From assembly GCF_050947335.1 (NCBI RefSeq), contig NW_027473600.1, forward strand, positions 124,001-188,000: a DNA stretch of 64,000 bases, in the 5' to 3' direction. The notes under the pieces were generated by a model. It was not told where the DNA came from. It did no database searches and was given only the letters and a program-made list of their open reading frames with translations. Positions within the stretch are counted from its first letter, which is position 1, and each line of letters begins with the position of its first letter. The translations under genes were made by a program, and so were the position numbers. Shown here piece by piece: positions 24,665 to 38,584 of the stretch. The stretch comes from Megachile rotundata (Eukaryota; Arthropoda; Insecta; Hymenoptera; Megachilidae).

Positions 24665-25107
24665 CTGTAATTCGACTCTGTACTATCTAGTTATGTTAAG
24701 TTATCCTATCTGAGCACAATTCAACACCACAACGAACAATTTTGCTCGTTTTGCACGAATTACGCTCATTTTCGCACGTTTCAGCCTCTAATTCGCACAT
24801 ATCCGCTGTAATTCGACTCTGTACTATCTAGTTATGTTAAGTTATTATATCTGAGCACAATTCAACACCACAATGAACAATTTTGCTCGTTTTGCACGAA
24901 TTTTGCTCGTTTTCGCACGATTCAGCCTCTAGTTCGCACATATCCGCTGTAGTTCGACTCGGTACTATCTAGTTATGTTAAGTTATCCTATCTGAGCACA
25001 ATTCAACACCACAATGAACAATTTTGCTCGTTTTGCACGAATTTTGCTCGTTTTGAACGAATTTTGCTCATTTTCGATCGATTCAGCCTCTAATTCGCAC
25101 ATATCCG
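24665..25107 (+). repeat. Three-monomer echo of 15817-16259
   Basis: Monomers of 141, 141 and 161 bp repeat the run ttacgctc, then ttattatatc with gctcgttttcg, ctctagttcg and gtagttcg, then a long monomer with tcgatcgattc. The offset is 8848 bp to the first 1876-bp unit. The left monomer lacks attttaagttg and has cacgtttcag, so the shared block may begin inside it. It is a dispersed fragment of the 1876-bp unit. Confidence 0.88.
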
Positions 25108-25389
25108 CTGTAATTCGACTCTGTACTATCTAGTTATGTTAAGTTATCCTATCTGAGCACAATTCGACACCACGATGAAGAATTTTGCTCGTTTTGCACG
25201 AATTATGCTCATTTTCGCACGATTCAGCCTCTAATTCGCACATATCCGCTGTAATTCGACTCTGTACTATCTAGTTATGTTAAGTTATCCTATCTGAGCA
25301 CAATTCAACACCACAATGAACAATTTTGCTCGTTTTGCACGAATTATGCTCATTTTGGCACGATTCAGCCTCTAATTCGCACATATCCG
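25108..25389 (+). repeat. Two type T monomers joining duplicated blocks
   Basis: One monomer has attcgac with private accacgatgaag (about 25171), and one has cattttggcacg (about 25353). They separate the echo of the 1876-bp unit from the second copy of the 3.66-kb block. Confidence 0.85.
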
Positions 25390-28166
25390 CTGTAATTCGA
25401 CTCTGTACTATCTAGTTATGTTAAGTTATCCTATCTGAGCACAATTCAACACCACAATGAACAATTTTGCTCGTTTTGCACGAATTTTGCTCGTTTTGAA
25501 CGAATTTTGCTCATTTTCGAACGATTCAGCCTCTAATTCGCACATATCCGCTGTAATTCGACTCTGTACTATCTAGTTATGTTAAGTTATCCTATCTGAG
25601 CACAATTCAACACCACAATGAACAATTTTGCCCGTTTTGAACGAATTATGCTCATTTTCGCACGATTCAGCCTCTAATTCGCACATATCCGCTGTAATTC
25701 GACTCTGTACTATCTAGTCATGTTAAGTTATCGTAACTGAGCATAATTCAACACCACAATGAACAATTTTGCTCGTTTTGCACGAATTTTGCTCGTTTTG
25801 AACGAATTTTGCTCATTTTCGAACGATTCAGCCTCTAATTTGAACATATCCGCTGTAATTCGACTCTGTACTATCTAGTTATGTTAAGTTATCCTATCTG
25901 AGCACAATTCAACACCACAATGAAAAATTTTGCTCGTTTTGCACGAATTTTGCTCGTTTTGAACGAATTTTGCTCATTTTCGAACGATTCAGCCTCTAAT
26001 TCGCACATATCCGCTGTAATTCGACTCTGTACTATCTAGTTATGTTAAGTTATCGTAACTGAGCACAATTCGACACCACAATGAACAATTTTGCTCGTTT
26101 TGCACGAATTATGCTCATTTTCGCACGATTCAGCCTCTAGTTCGCACATATCCGCTGTAATTCGACTCTGTACTTTCTAGTTATGTTAAGTTATCCTATC
26201 TGAGCACAATTCAACACCACAACGAACAATTTTGCTCGTTTTGCACGAATTTTGCTCGTTTTGTACGAATTTTTCTCATTTTCGAACGATTCAGCCTCTA
26301 ATTCGCACATATCCGCTGTAATTCGACTCTGTACTATCTAGTTATGTTATGTTATCCTATCTGAGCACAATTCGACACCACAATGAACAATTTTGCTCGT
26401 TTTGCACGAATTATGCTCATTTTCGCACGATTCAGCCTCTAATTCGCACATATCCGCTGTAATTCGACTCTGTACTATCTAGTCATGTTAAGTTATCGTA
26501 ACTGAGCACAATTCAACACCACAATGAACAATTTTGCTGGTTTTGAGCGAATTATGCTCATTTTCGCACGATTCAGCCTCTAATTCGCACATATCCGCTG
26601 TAATTCGAATCTGTACTATCTAGTCTAGTTAAGTTATCGTAACTGAGCACAATTCAACACCACAATGAACAATTTTGATCGTTTTGAACGAATTATGCTC
26701 ATTTTCGCACGATTCAGCCTCTAATTCGCACATATCCGCTGTAATTCGACTCTGTACTATCTAGTTATGTTAAGTTATCCTATCTGAGCACAATTCGACA
26801 CCACAATGAACAATTTTGCTCGTTTTGCACGAATTATGCTCATTTTCGCACGATTCAGCCTCTAATTCGCACATATCCGCTGTAATTCGGCTCTGTACTA
26901 TCTAGTTATGTTAAGTTATCCTATCTGAGCACAATTCAACACCACAATGAACAATTTTGCTCGTTTTGAACGAATTTTGCTCATTTTCGAACGATTCAGC
27001 CTCTAATTCGCACATATCCGCTGTAATTCGACTCTGTACTATCTAGTTATGAAGTTATCCTATCTGAGCACAATTCGACACCACAATGAACAATTTTGCT
27101 CGTTTTGCACGAATTATGCTCATTTTCGCGCGATTCAGCCTCTAATTCGCACATATCCGCTGTAATTCGACTCTGTACTATCTAGTCATGTTAAGTTATC
27201 GTAACTGAGCACAATTCAACACCTCAATGAACAATTTTGATCGTTTTGAACGAACTATGCTCATTTTCGCACGATTCAGCCTCTAATTCGCACATATCCG
27301 CTGTAATTCGACTCTGTACTATCTAGTTATGTTAAGTTATCCTATCTGAGCACAATTCGACACCACAATGAACAATTTTGCTCGTTTTGCACGAATTATG
27401 CTCATTTTCGCACGATTCAGCCTCTAATTCGCACATATCCGCTGTAATTCGACTCTGTACTATCTAGTCATGTTAAGTTATCCTAACTGAGCACAATTCA
27501 ACACCACAATGAACAATTTTGCTGGTTTTGAGCGAATTATGCTCATTTTCGCACGATTCAGCCTCTAATTCGCACATATCCGCTGTAATTCGACTCTGTA
27601 CTAACTAGTCTAGTTAAGGTCTCGTAACTGAGCACAATTCAACACCACAATGAACAATTTTGATCGTTTTGAACGAATTATGCTCATTTTCGCACGATTC
27701 AGCCTCTAATTCGCACATATCCGCTGTAATTCGACTCTGTACTATCTAGTTATGTTAAGTTATCCTATCTGAGCACAATTCAACACCACAATGAACAATT
27801 TTGCTCGTTTTGCACGAATTATGCTCATTTTCGCACGATTCAGCCTCTAATTCGCACATATCCGCTGTAATTCGACTCTGTACTATCTAGTTATGTTAAG
27901 TTATCCTATCTGAGCACAATTCAACATCACAATGAACAATTTCGCTCGTTTTGCACGAATTTTGCTCGTTTTGAACGAATTTTGCTCATTTTCGAACGAT
28001 TCAGCCTCTAATTCGCACATATCCGCTGTAATTCGACTCTGTACTATCTAGTTATGTTAAGTTATCCTATCTGAGCACAATTCAACACCACAACGAACAA
28101 TTTTGCTCGTTTTGAACGAATTATGCTCATTTTCGCACGATTCAGCCTCTAATTCGCACATATCCG
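25390..28166 (+). repeat. 2.78-kb shortened copy of 19569-23231
   Basis: Offset to the first copy is 5821 at the left edge, 5680 from the tttgaacat marker (25841), and 4935 from gttatgaag (27046) to the end. The steps are exactly 141 bp and 745 bp (three 141-bp plus two 161-bp monomers), so whole monomers were lost and phase was kept. At the first step a single monomer (25692-25852) starts with gtcatg/gcataattc and ends with the long tttgaacat form: a visible fusion of two monomers. Confidence 0.93.
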
Positions 28167-31100
28167 CTGTAATTCGACTCTGTACTATCTAGTTATGTTA
28201 AGTTATCCTATCTGAGCACAATTCAACACCACAATGAACAATTTTGCTCGTTTTGCACGAGTTTTGCTCGTTTTGAACGAATTTTGCTCATTTTCGAACG
28301 ATTCAGCCTCTAATTCGCACATATCCGCTGTAATTCGACTCTGTACTATCTAGTTATGTTAAGTTATCCTATCTGAGCACAATTCAACACCACAATGAAC
28401 AATTTTGCTCGTTTTGCACGAATTATGCTCATTTTCGCACGATTCAGCCTCTAATTCGCACATATCCGCTGTAATTCGACTCTGTATTATCTAGTTATGT
28501 TAAGTTATCCTATCTGAGCACAATTCGACACCACAATGAACAATTTTGCTCGTTTTGCACGAATTATACTCATTTTCGCACGATTCAGCCTCTAATTCGC
28601 ACATATCCGCTGTAATTCGACTCTGTACTATCTAGTTATGTTAAGTTATCCTATCTGAGCACAATTCAACACCACAACGAACAATTTTGCTCGTTTTGCA
28701 CGAAATATGCTCATTTCCGCACGATTCAGCCTCTAATTCGCACATATCCGCTGTAATTCGACTCTGTACTATCTAGTTATGTTAAGTTATCCTATCTGAG
28801 CACAATTCAACACCACAATGAACAATTTTGCTCGTTTTGCACGAATTTTGCTCGTTTTGAACGAATTTTGCTCATTTTCGAACGATTCAGCCTCTAATTC
28901 GCACATATCCGCTGTAATTCGACTCTGTACTATCTAGTTATGTTAAGTTATCCTATCTGAGCACAATTCAACACCACAATGAACAATTTTGCTCGTTTTG
29001 CACGAATTATGCTCATTTTCGCACGATTTAGCCTCTAATTCGCACATATCCGCTGTAATTCGACTCTGTACTATCTAGTTATGTTAAGTTATCCTATCTG
29101 AGCACAATTCGACACCACAATGAACAGTTTTGCTCGTTTTGCATGAATTATGCTCATTTTCGCACGATTCAGCCTCTAATTCGCACATATCCGCTGTAAT
29201 TCGACTCTGTACTATCTAGTTATGTTAAGTTATCCTATCTGAGCACAATTCAACACCACAATGAACAATTTTGCTCGTTTTGAACGAATTATGCTCATTT
29301 TCGCACGATTCAGCCTCTAATTCGCACATATCCGCTGTAATTCGACTCTGTACTATCTAGTCATGTTAAGTTATCGTAACTGAGCACAATACAACACCAC
29401 AATGAACAATTTTGATCGTTTTGAACGAATTATGCTCATTTTCGCACGATTCAGCCTCTAATTCGCACATATCCGCTGTAATTCGACTCTGTACTATCTA
29501 GTTATGTTAAGTTATCCTATCTGAGCACAATTCAACACCACAACGAACAATTTTGCTCGTTTTGCACGAATTATGCTCATTTTCGCACGATTCAGCCTCT
29601 AATTCGCACATATCCGCTGTAATTCGACTCTGTACTATCTAGTTATGTTAATTTATCCTATCTGAGCACAATTCAACACCACAATGAACAATTTTGCCCG
29701 TTTTGAACGAATTTTGCTCATTTTCGCACGATTCAGCCTCTAATTCGCACATATCCGCTGTAATTCGACTCTGTACTATCTAGTCATGTTACGTTATCGT
29801 AACTGAGCACAATTCAACACCACAATGAACAATTGTGCCCGTTTTGAACGAATTATGCTCATTTTCGCACGATTCAGCCTCTAATTCGCACATATCCGCT
29901 GTAATTCGACTCTGTACTATCTAGTTATGTTAGGTTATCCTATCTGAGCACAATTCAACACCACAATGAACAATTTTGCTCGTTTTGCACGAATTATGCT
30001 CATTTTCGCACGATTCAGCCTCTAATTCGCACATATCCGCTGTAATTCGACTCTGTACTATCTAGTCATGGTAAGTTATCCTATCTGAGCACAATTCGAC
30101 ACCACAGTGAACAATTTTGCTCGTTTTGCCGAATTAGGCTCATTTTCGCACGATTCAGCCTCTAATTCGCACATATCCGCTGTAATTTGACTCTGTACTA
30201 TCTAGTTATGTTAAGTTATCCTATCTGAGCACAATTCAACACCACAATGAACAATTTTGCTCGTTTTGAACGAATTATGCTCATTTTCGCACGATTCAGC
30301 CTCTAATTCGCACATATCCGCTGTAATTCGACTCTGTCCTATCTAGTCATGTTAAGTTATCGTAACTGAGCACAATTCAACACCACAATGAACAATTCTA
30401 ATCGTTTTGAACGAATTATGCTCATTTTCGCACGATTCAGCCTCTAATTCGCACATATCCGCTGTAATTCGTCTCTGTACTATCTAGTTATGTTAAGTTA
30501 TCCTATCTGAGCACAATTCAACACCACAACGAACAATTTTGCTCGTTTTGCACGAATTATGCTCATTTTCGCACGATTCAGCCTCTAATTCGCACATATC
30601 CGCTGTAATTCGACTCTGTACTATCTAGTTATGTTTATTTATCCTATCTGAGCACAATTCAACACCACAATGGACAATTTTGCCCGTTTTGAACGAATTA
30701 TGCTCATTTTCGCACGATTCAGCCTCTAATTCGCACATATCCGCTGTAATTCGACTCTGTACTATCTAGTCATGTTAAGTTATCGTAACTGAGCACAATT
30801 CAACACCACAATGAACAATTTTGCTCGTTTTGAACGAATTATGCTCATTTTCGCACGATTCAGCCTCTAATTCGCACATATCCGCTGTAATTCGACTCTG
30901 TACTATCTAGTTATGTTAAGTTATCCTATCTGAGCACAATTCAACACCACAATGAACAATTTTGCTCGTTTTGCACGAATTTTGCTCGTTTTCGCACGAT
31001 TCAGCCTCTAGTTCGCACATATCCGCTGTAATTCGACTCTGTACTATCTAGTTATGTTAAGTTATCCTATCTGAGCACAATTCAACACCACAATGAACAA

Positions 31101-32176
31101 TTTTGCTCGTTTTGCACGAATTTTGCTCGTTTTGAACGAATGTTGCTCATTTTCGAACGATTCAGACTCCCATTCGCACATATCCGCTGTAATTCGACTC
31201 TGTACTATCTAGTTATGGTAAGTTATACTATCTGAGCACAATTCGACACCACAATGAACAATTTTGCTCGTTTTGCACGAATTATGCTCATTTTCGCGCG
31301 ATTCAGCCTCTAATTCGCACATATCCGCTGTAATTCGAGTCTGTACTATTTAGTTATGTTAAGTTATCCTATCTGAGCACCATTCAACAACACCACAACG
31401 AACAATTTTGCTCGTTTTGAACGAATTATGCTCATTTTCGCACGATTCAGCCTCTAATTCGCACATATCCGGTGTAATTCGACTCTGTACTACCTAGTTA
31501 TGTTAAGTTATCCTATCTGAGTACAATTCGACACCACAATGAACAATTTTGCTCGTTTTGCACGAATTATGCTCATTTTCGCACGATTCAGCCTCTAATT
31601 CGCACATATCCGCTGTAATTCGACTCTGTACTATCTAGTCATGTTAAGTTATCGTCACTGAGCACAATTCAACACCACAATGAACAATTTTGCTCGTTTT
31701 GAACGAATTATGCTCATTTTCGCACGATTCAGCCTCTAATTCGCACATATCCGCTGTAATTCGACTCTGTACTATCTAGTTATGTTAAGTTATCCTATCT
31801 GAGCACAATTCGACACCACAATGAACAATTTTGCTCGTTTTGCACGAATTATGCTCATTTTCGCACGATTCAGCCTCTAATTCGCACATATCCGCTGTAA
31901 TTCGACTCTGTACTATCTAGTTATGTTAAGTTATCCTATCTGAGCACAATTCGACACCACAATGAACAATTTTGCTCGTTTTGCACGAATTATGCTCATT
32001 TTCGCACGATTCAGCCTCTAATTCGCACATATCCGCTGTAATTCGACTCTGTACTATCTAGTTATGTTAAGTTATCCTATCTGAGCACAATTCAACACCA
32101 CAATGAACAATTTTGCTCGTTTTGCACGAATTATGCTCATTTTCGCACGATTCAGCCTCTAATTCGCACATATCCG
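28167..32176 (+). repeat. Most heterogeneous stretch of the array
   Basis: Mixed type T, type C and long monomers carry many private changes: cacgagtttt (about 28257), cgaaatatg (about 28702), gattta (about 29027), attgtgcccg (about 29832), catggtaag (about 30068), acagtgaac (about 30106), a 1-bp loss in gttttgccgaatt (about 30125), attctaatcg (about 30396), gtttattta (about 30634), gttgctc (about 31142), gactcccattc (about 31166), gttatactatc (about 31222), caccattc (about 31378) and cgtcactg (about 31653). I found no long duplicated unit here, so it may be an older, less homogenised segment between domains II and III. Confidence 0.85.
31187..31471 (+). repeat. Degraded copy of the aacaac trimer (middle monomer lost)
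   Basis: An attcgac/gcgcg monomer (31187-31327) is followed directly by a 144-bp tatttag/aacaac monomer (31328-31471). In most other places a type C cctcaatg/gatcg monomer lies between them. The 144-bp copy starts with cgagtctg, a marker that at 51939 belongs to the middle monomer, so 31328 looks like a fusion of the middle and last members. Confidence 0.8.
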
Positions 32177-33042
32177 CTGTAATTCGACTCTGTACTATCT
32201 AGTCATGTTAAGTTATCGTAACTGAGCACACTTCAACACCACAATGAACAATTTTGCTCGTTTTGAACGAATTATGCTCATTTTCGCACGATTCAGCCTC
32301 TAATTCGCACATATCCGCTGTAATTCGACTCTGTACTATCTAGTTATGTTCAGTTATCCTATCTGAGCACAATTCAACACCACAATGAACAATTTTGCTC
32401 GTTTTGCACGAATTTTGCTCGTTTTCGCACGATTCAGCCACTAGTTCGCACATATCCGCTGTAATTCGACTCTGTACTATCTAGTTATGTTAAGTTATCC
32501 TATCTGAGCACAATTCAACACCACAATGAACAATTTTGCTCGTTTTGCACGAATTTTGCTCATTTTCGCACGATTCAGCCTCTAATTCGCACATATCCGC
32601 TGTAATTCGACTCTGTACTATCTAGTTATGTTAAGTTATCCTATCTGAGCACAATTCAACACCACAATGAACAATTTTGCTCGTTTTGCACGAATTTTGC
32701 TCGTTTTCGCACGATTCAGCCACTAGTTCGCACATATCCGCTGTAATTCGACTCTGTACTATCTAGTTATGTTAAGTTATCCTATCTGAGCACAATTCAA
32801 CACCACAATGAACAATTTTGCTCGTTTTGCACGAATTTTGCTCGTTTTGAACGAATTTTGCTCATTTTCGAACGATTCAGCCTCTAATTCGCACATATCC
32901 GCTGTAATTCGACTCTGTACTATCTAGTTATATTAATTTATCCTATCTGAGCACAATTCAACACCACAATGAACAATTTTGCCCGTTTTGAACGAATTAT
33001 GCTCATTTTCGCACGATTCAGCCTCTAATTCGCAAATATCCG
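32177..33042 (+). repeat. Six-monomer cassette (gcacacttc to tattaattta), shorter copy
   Basis: Order: type C with gcacacttc (32177), gttcag with cactag (32318), gaattttgctcattttcg (32459), cactag (32600), long monomer (32741), tattaattta with gcccg (32902). The same order appears at 35725-36731 and 37437-38443, each with one more cactag monomer (1007 bp against 866 bp here). This copy therefore either preceded that one-monomer expansion or lost a monomer. Confidence 0.92.
32318..32458 (+). repeat. 141-bp hybrid monomer derived from the long form (gctcgttttcg / cactag)
   Basis: This copy has cacgaatttt followed by gctcgttttcgcacg, so its second block starts like the inserted block of the 161-bp form and ends like the normal second block. 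That is what loss of one 20-bp unit from a long monomer would give. It also carries gttcag and the downstream change cctctaatt to ccactagtt. The cactag class is confined to about 32-50 kb (32600, 35302, 36148, 36289, 37014, 37860, 38001, 43379, 43520 and 49663 among others). Relatives with ctctagttcg occur at 15.9-18 kb, 24.8 kb, 31 kb, 51.5 kb and 54.4 kb. Confidence 0.85.
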
Positions 33043-33183
33043 CTGTAATTCGACTCTGTACTATCTAGTCATGTTAAGTTATCGTAACTGAGCACAATTC
33101 AACACCACAATGAACAATTTTGCTCGTTTTGAACGAATTATGCTCATTTTCGCACGATTCAGCCTCTAATTCGCACATATCCG

Positions 33184-33888
33184 CTGTAATTCGACTCTGT
33201 ACTATCTAGTTATGTTAAGTTATCCTATCTGAGCACAATTCGACACCACAATGAACAATTTTGCTCGTTTTGCACGAATTATGCTCATTTTCGCACGATT
33301 CAGCCTCTAACTCGCACATATCCGCTGTAATTCGACTCTGTACTATCTAGTTATGTTAAGTTATCCTATCTGAGCACAATTCAACACCACAATGAACAAT
33401 TTTGCTCGTTTTGCACGAATTATGCTCATTTTCGCACGATTCAGCCTCTAATTCGCACATATCCGCTGTAATTCGACTCTGTACTACCTAGTTATGTTAA
33501 GTTATCCTATCTGAGCACAATTCGACACCACAATGAACAATTTTGCTCGTTTTGCACGAATTATGCTCATTTTCGCACGATTCAGCCTCTAATTCGCACA
33601 TATCCGCTGTAATTCGACTCTGTACTATCTAGTTATGTTAAGTTATCCTATCTGAGCACAATCCAACACCACAACGAACAATTTTGCCCGTTTTGCACGA
33701 ATTATGCTCATTTTCGCACGATTCAGCCTCTAATTCGCACATATCCGCTGTAATTCGACTCTGTACTATCTAGTTATGTTAATTTATCCTATCTGAGCAC
33801 AATTCAACACCACAATGGACAATTTTGCCCGTTTTGAACGAATTATGCTCATTTTCGCACGATTCAGCCTCTAATTCGCACATATCCG
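33184..33888 (+). repeat. Five-monomer block, copy 1 (repeats at 34174)
   Basis: Monomers: attcgac with aactcgcac (33184), plain type T (33325), tactacctag with attcgac (33466), aatccaac with gcccg (33607), gttaattta with atggac and gcccg (33748). All five recur 990 bp later, because a type C cctcaatg monomer (33889, 141 bp) and a 144-bp aacaac monomer (34030) lie between the copies. Confidence 0.93.
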
Positions 33889-34173
33889 CTGTAATTCGAC
33901 TCTGTACTATCTAGTCATGTTAAGTTATCGTAACTGAGCACAATTCAACACCTCAATGAACAATTTTGATCGTTTTGAACGAATTATGCTCATTTGCGCA
34001 CGATTCAGCCTCTAATTCGCACATATCCGCTGTAATTCGACTCTGTACTATTTAGTTATGTTAAGTTATCCTATCTGAGCACAATTCAACAACACCACAA
34101 CGAACAATTTTGCTCGTTTTGAACGAATTATGCTCATTTTCGCACGATTCAGCCTCTAATTCGCACATATCCG

Positions 34174-35160
34174 CTGTAATTCGACTCTGTACTATCTAGT
34201 TATGTTAAGTTATCCTATCTGAGCACAATTCGACACCACAATGAACAATTTTGCTCGTTTTGCACGAATTATGCTCATTTTCGCACGATTCAGCCTCTAA
34301 CTCGCACATATCCGCTGTAATTCGACTCTGTACTATCTAGTTATGTTAAGTTATCCTATCTGAGCACAATTCAACACCACAATGAACAATTTTGCTCGTT
34401 TTGCACGAATTATGCTCATTTTCGCACGATTCAGCCTCTAATTCGCACATATCCGCTGTAATTCGACTCTGTACTACCTAGTTATGTTAAGTTATCCTAT
34501 CTGAGCACAATTCGACACCACAATGAACAATTTTGCTCGTTTTGCACGAATTATGCTCATTTTCGCACGATTCAGCCTCTAATTCGCACATATCCGCTGT
34601 AATTCGACTCTGTACTATCTAGTTATGTTAAGTTATCCTATCTGAGCACAATCCAACACCACAACGAACAATTTTGCCCGTTTTGCACGAATTATGCTCA
34701 TTTTCGCACGATTCAGCCTCTAATTCGCACATATCCGCTGTAATTCGACTCTGTACTATCTAGTTATGTTAATTTATCCTATCTGAGCACAATTCAACAC
34801 CACAATGGACAATTTTGCCCGTTTTGAACGAATTATGCTCCTTTTCGCACGATTCAGCCTCTAATTCGCACATATCCGCTGTAATTCGACTCTGTACTAT
34901 CTAGTCATGTTAAGTTATCGTAACTGAGCACAATTCAACACCACAATGAACAATTTTGCTCGTTTTGAACGAATTATGCTCATTTTCGCACGATTCAGCC
35001 TCTAATTCGCACATATCCGCTGTAATTCGACTCTGTACTATCTAGTCATGTTAAGTTATCGTAACTGAGCACAATTCAACACCACAATGAACAATTTTGC
35101 TCGTTTTGAACGAATTATGCTCATTTTCGCACGATTCAGCCTCTAATTCGCACATATCCG
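34174..35160 (+). repeat. Five-monomer block, copy 2, followed by two type C monomers
   Basis: It repeats 33184-33888 with one private change, gctccttttcg for gctcattttcg at about 34837. Two identical-looking type C gctcg/aacg monomers follow (34879 and 35020). The run from 34315 through these monomers and on to about 35442 is echoed at 41969-43096 (offset 7654), including the gctcctttt marker at 42491. Confidence 0.92.
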
Positions 35161-36872
35161 CTGTAATTCGACTCTGTACTATCTAGTTATGTTAAGTTAT
35201 CCTATCTGAGCACAATTCAACACCACAATGAACAATTTTGCTCGTTTTGCACGAATTTTGCTCATTTTCGCACGATTCAGCCTCTAATTCGCACATATCC
35301 GCTGTAATTCGACTCTGTACTATCTAGTTATGTTAAGTTATCCTATCTGAGCACAATTCAACACCACAATGAACAATTTTGCTCGTTTTGCACGAATTTT
35401 GCTCGTTTTCGCACGATTCAGCCACTAGTTCGCACATATCCGCTGTAATTCGACTCTGTACTATCTAGTTATGTTAAGTTATCCTATCTGAGCACAATTC
35501 AACACCACAATGAACAATTTTGCTCGTTTTGCACGAATTATGCTCATTTTCGAACGATTCAGCCTCTAATTCGCACATATCCGCTGTAATTCGACTCTGT
35601 ACTATCTAGTTATGTTAATTTATCCTATCTGAGCACAATTCAACACCACAATGGACAATTTTGCCCGTTTTGAACGAATTATGCTCATTTTCGCACGATT
35701 CAGCCTCTAATTCGCACATATCCGCTGTAATTCGACTCTGTACTATCTAGTCATGTTAAGTTATCGTAACTGAGCACACTTCAACACCACAATGAACAAT
35801 TTTGCTCGTTTTGAACGAATTATGCTCATTTTCGCACGATTCAGCCTCTAATTCGCACATATCCGCTGTAATTCGACTCTGTACTATCTAGTTATGTTCA
35901 GTTATCCTATCTGAGCACAATTCAACACCACAATGAACAATTTTGCTCGTTTTGCACGAATTTTGCTCGTTTTCGCACGATTCAGCTACTAGTTCGCACA
36001 TATCCGCTGTAATTCGACTCTGTACTATCTAGTTATGTTAAGTTATCCTATCTGAGCACAATTCAACACCACAATGAACAATTTTACTCGTTTTGCACGA
36101 ATTTTGCTCATTTTCGCACGATTCAGCCTCTAATTCGCACATATCCGCTGTAATTCGACTCTGTACTATCTAGTTATGTTAAGTTATCCTATCTGAGCAC
36201 AATTCAACACCACAATGAACAATTTTGCTCGTTTTGCACGAATTTTGCTCGTTTTCGCACGATTCAGCCACTAGTTCGCACATATCCGCTGTAATTCGAC
36301 TCTGTACTATCTAGTTATGTTAAGTTATCCTATCTGAGCACAATTCAACACCACAATGAACAATTTTGCTCGTTTTGCACGAATTTTGCTCGTTTTCGCA
36401 CGATTCAGCCACTAGTTCGCACATATCCGCTGTAATTCGACTCTGTACTATCTAGTTATGTTAAGTTATCCTATCTGAGCACAATTCAACACCACAATGA
36501 ACAATTTTGCTCGTTTTGCACGAATTTTGCTCGTTTTGAACGAATTTTGCTCATTTTCGAACGATTCAGCCTCTAATTCGCACATATCCGCTGTAATTCG
36601 ACTCTGTACTATCTAGTTATATTAATTTATCCTATCTGAGCACAATTCAACACCACAATGAACAATTTTGCCCGTTTTGAACGAATTATGCTCATTTTCG
36701 CACGATTCAGCCTCTAATTCGCACATATCCGCTGTAATTCGACTCTGTACTATCTAGTTATGTTAAGTTATCCTATCTGAGCACAATTCAACACCACAAT
36801 GAACAATTTTGCTCGTTTTGAACGAATTATGCTCATTTTCGCACGATTCAGCCTCTAATTCGCACATATCCG
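35161..36872 (+). repeat. 1712-bp higher-order repeat, unit 1 (12 monomers)
   Basis: Eleven 141-bp monomers and one of 161 bp (36430). Monomer starts are 35161, 35302, 35443, 35584, 35725, 35866, 36007, 36148, 36289, 36430, 36591 and 36732. Markers include cactag, atggac with gcccg, gcacacttc, gttcag with private gctactag (about 35986), attttactcg (about 36081), double cactag and tattaattta. Unit 2 starts at 36873 with no gap. Confidence 0.95.
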
Positions 36873-38584
36873 CTGTAATTCGACTCTGTACTATCTAGTT
36901 ATGTTAAGTTATCCTATCTGAGCACAATTCAACACCACAATGAACAATTTTGCTCGTTTTGCACGAATTTTGCTCATTTTCGCACGATTCAGCCTCTAAT
37001 TCGCACATATCCGCTGTAATTCGACTCTGTACTATCTAGTTATGTTAAGTTATCCTATCTGAGCACAATTCAACACCACAATGAACAATTTTGCTCGTTT
37101 TGCACGAATTTTGCTCGTTTTCGCACGATTCAGCCACTAGTTCGCACATATCCGCTGTAATTCGACTCTGTACTATCTAGTTATGTTAAGTTATCCTATC
37201 TGAGCACAATTCAACACCACAATGAACAATTTTGCTCGTTTTGCACGAATTATGCTCATTTTCGAACGATTCAGCCTCTAATTCGCACATATCCGCTGTA
37301 ATTCGACTCTGTACTATCTAGTTATGTTAATTTATCCTATCTGAGCACAATTCAACACCACAATGGACAATTTTGCCCGTTTTGAACGAATTATGCTCAT
37401 TTTCGCACGATTCAGCCTCTAATTCGCACATATCCGCTGTAATTCGACTCTGTACTATCTAGTCATGTTAAGTTATCGTAACTGAGCACACTTCAACACC
37501 ACAATGAACAATTTTGCTCGTTTTGAACGAATTATGCTCATTTTCGCACGATTCAGCCTCTAATTCGCACATATCCGCTGTAATTCGACTCTGTACTATC
37601 TAGTTATGTTCAGTTATCCTATCTGAGCACAATTCAACACCACAATGAACAATTTTGCTCGTTTTGCACGAATTTTGCTCGTTTTCGCACGATTCAGCCA
37701 CTAGTTCGCACATATCCGCTGTAATTCGACTCTGTACTATCTAGTTATGTTAAGTTATCCTATCTGAGCACAATTCAACACCACAATGAACAATTTTACT
37801 CGTTTTGCACGAATTTTGCTCATTTTCGCACGATTCAGCCTCTAATTCGCACATATCCGCTGTAATTCGACTCTGTACTATCTAGTTATGTTAAGTTATC
37901 CTATCTGAGCACAATTCAACACCACAATGAACAATTTTGCTCGTTTTGCACGAATTTTGCTCGTTTTCGCACGATTCAGCCACTAGTTCGCACATATCCG
38001 CTGTAATTCGACTCTGTACTATCTAGTTATGTTAAGTTATCCTATCTGAGCACAATTCAACACCACAATGAACAATTTTGCTCGTTTTGCACGAATTTTG
38101 CTCGTTTTCGCACGATTCAGCCACTAGTTCGCACATATCCGCTGTAATTCGACTCTGTACTATCTAGTTATGTTAAGTTATCCTATCTGAGCACAATTCA
38201 ACACCACAATGAACAATTTTGCTCGTTTTGCACGAATTTTGCTCGTTTTGAACGAATTTTGCTCATTTTCGAACGATTCAGCCTCTAATTCGCACATATC
38301 CGCTGTAATTCGACTCTGTACTATCTAGTTATATTAATTTATCCTATCTGAGCACAATTCAACACCACAATGAACAATTTTGCCCGTTTTGAACGAATTA
38401 TGCTCATTTTCGCACGATTCAGCCTCTAATTCGCACATATCCGCTGTAATTCGACTCTGTACTATCTAGTTATGTTAAGTTATCCTATCTGAGCACAATT
38501 CAACACCACAATGAACAATTTTGCTCGTTTTGCACGAATTATGCTCATTTTCGCACGATTCAGCCTCTAATTCGCACATATCCG
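36873..38584 (+). repeat. 1712-bp higher-order repeat, unit 2
   Basis: Twelve monomers match unit 1 at an offset of exactly 1712, including attttactcg (about 37793), gcacacttc (37491) and tattaattta (38333). The few differences are cactag in place of unit 1's gctactag and cacg for aacg in the last monomer (38444). That last monomer also serves as the first member of the A-B-C-D cassette series, so the edge lies within it. Confidence 0.94.
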
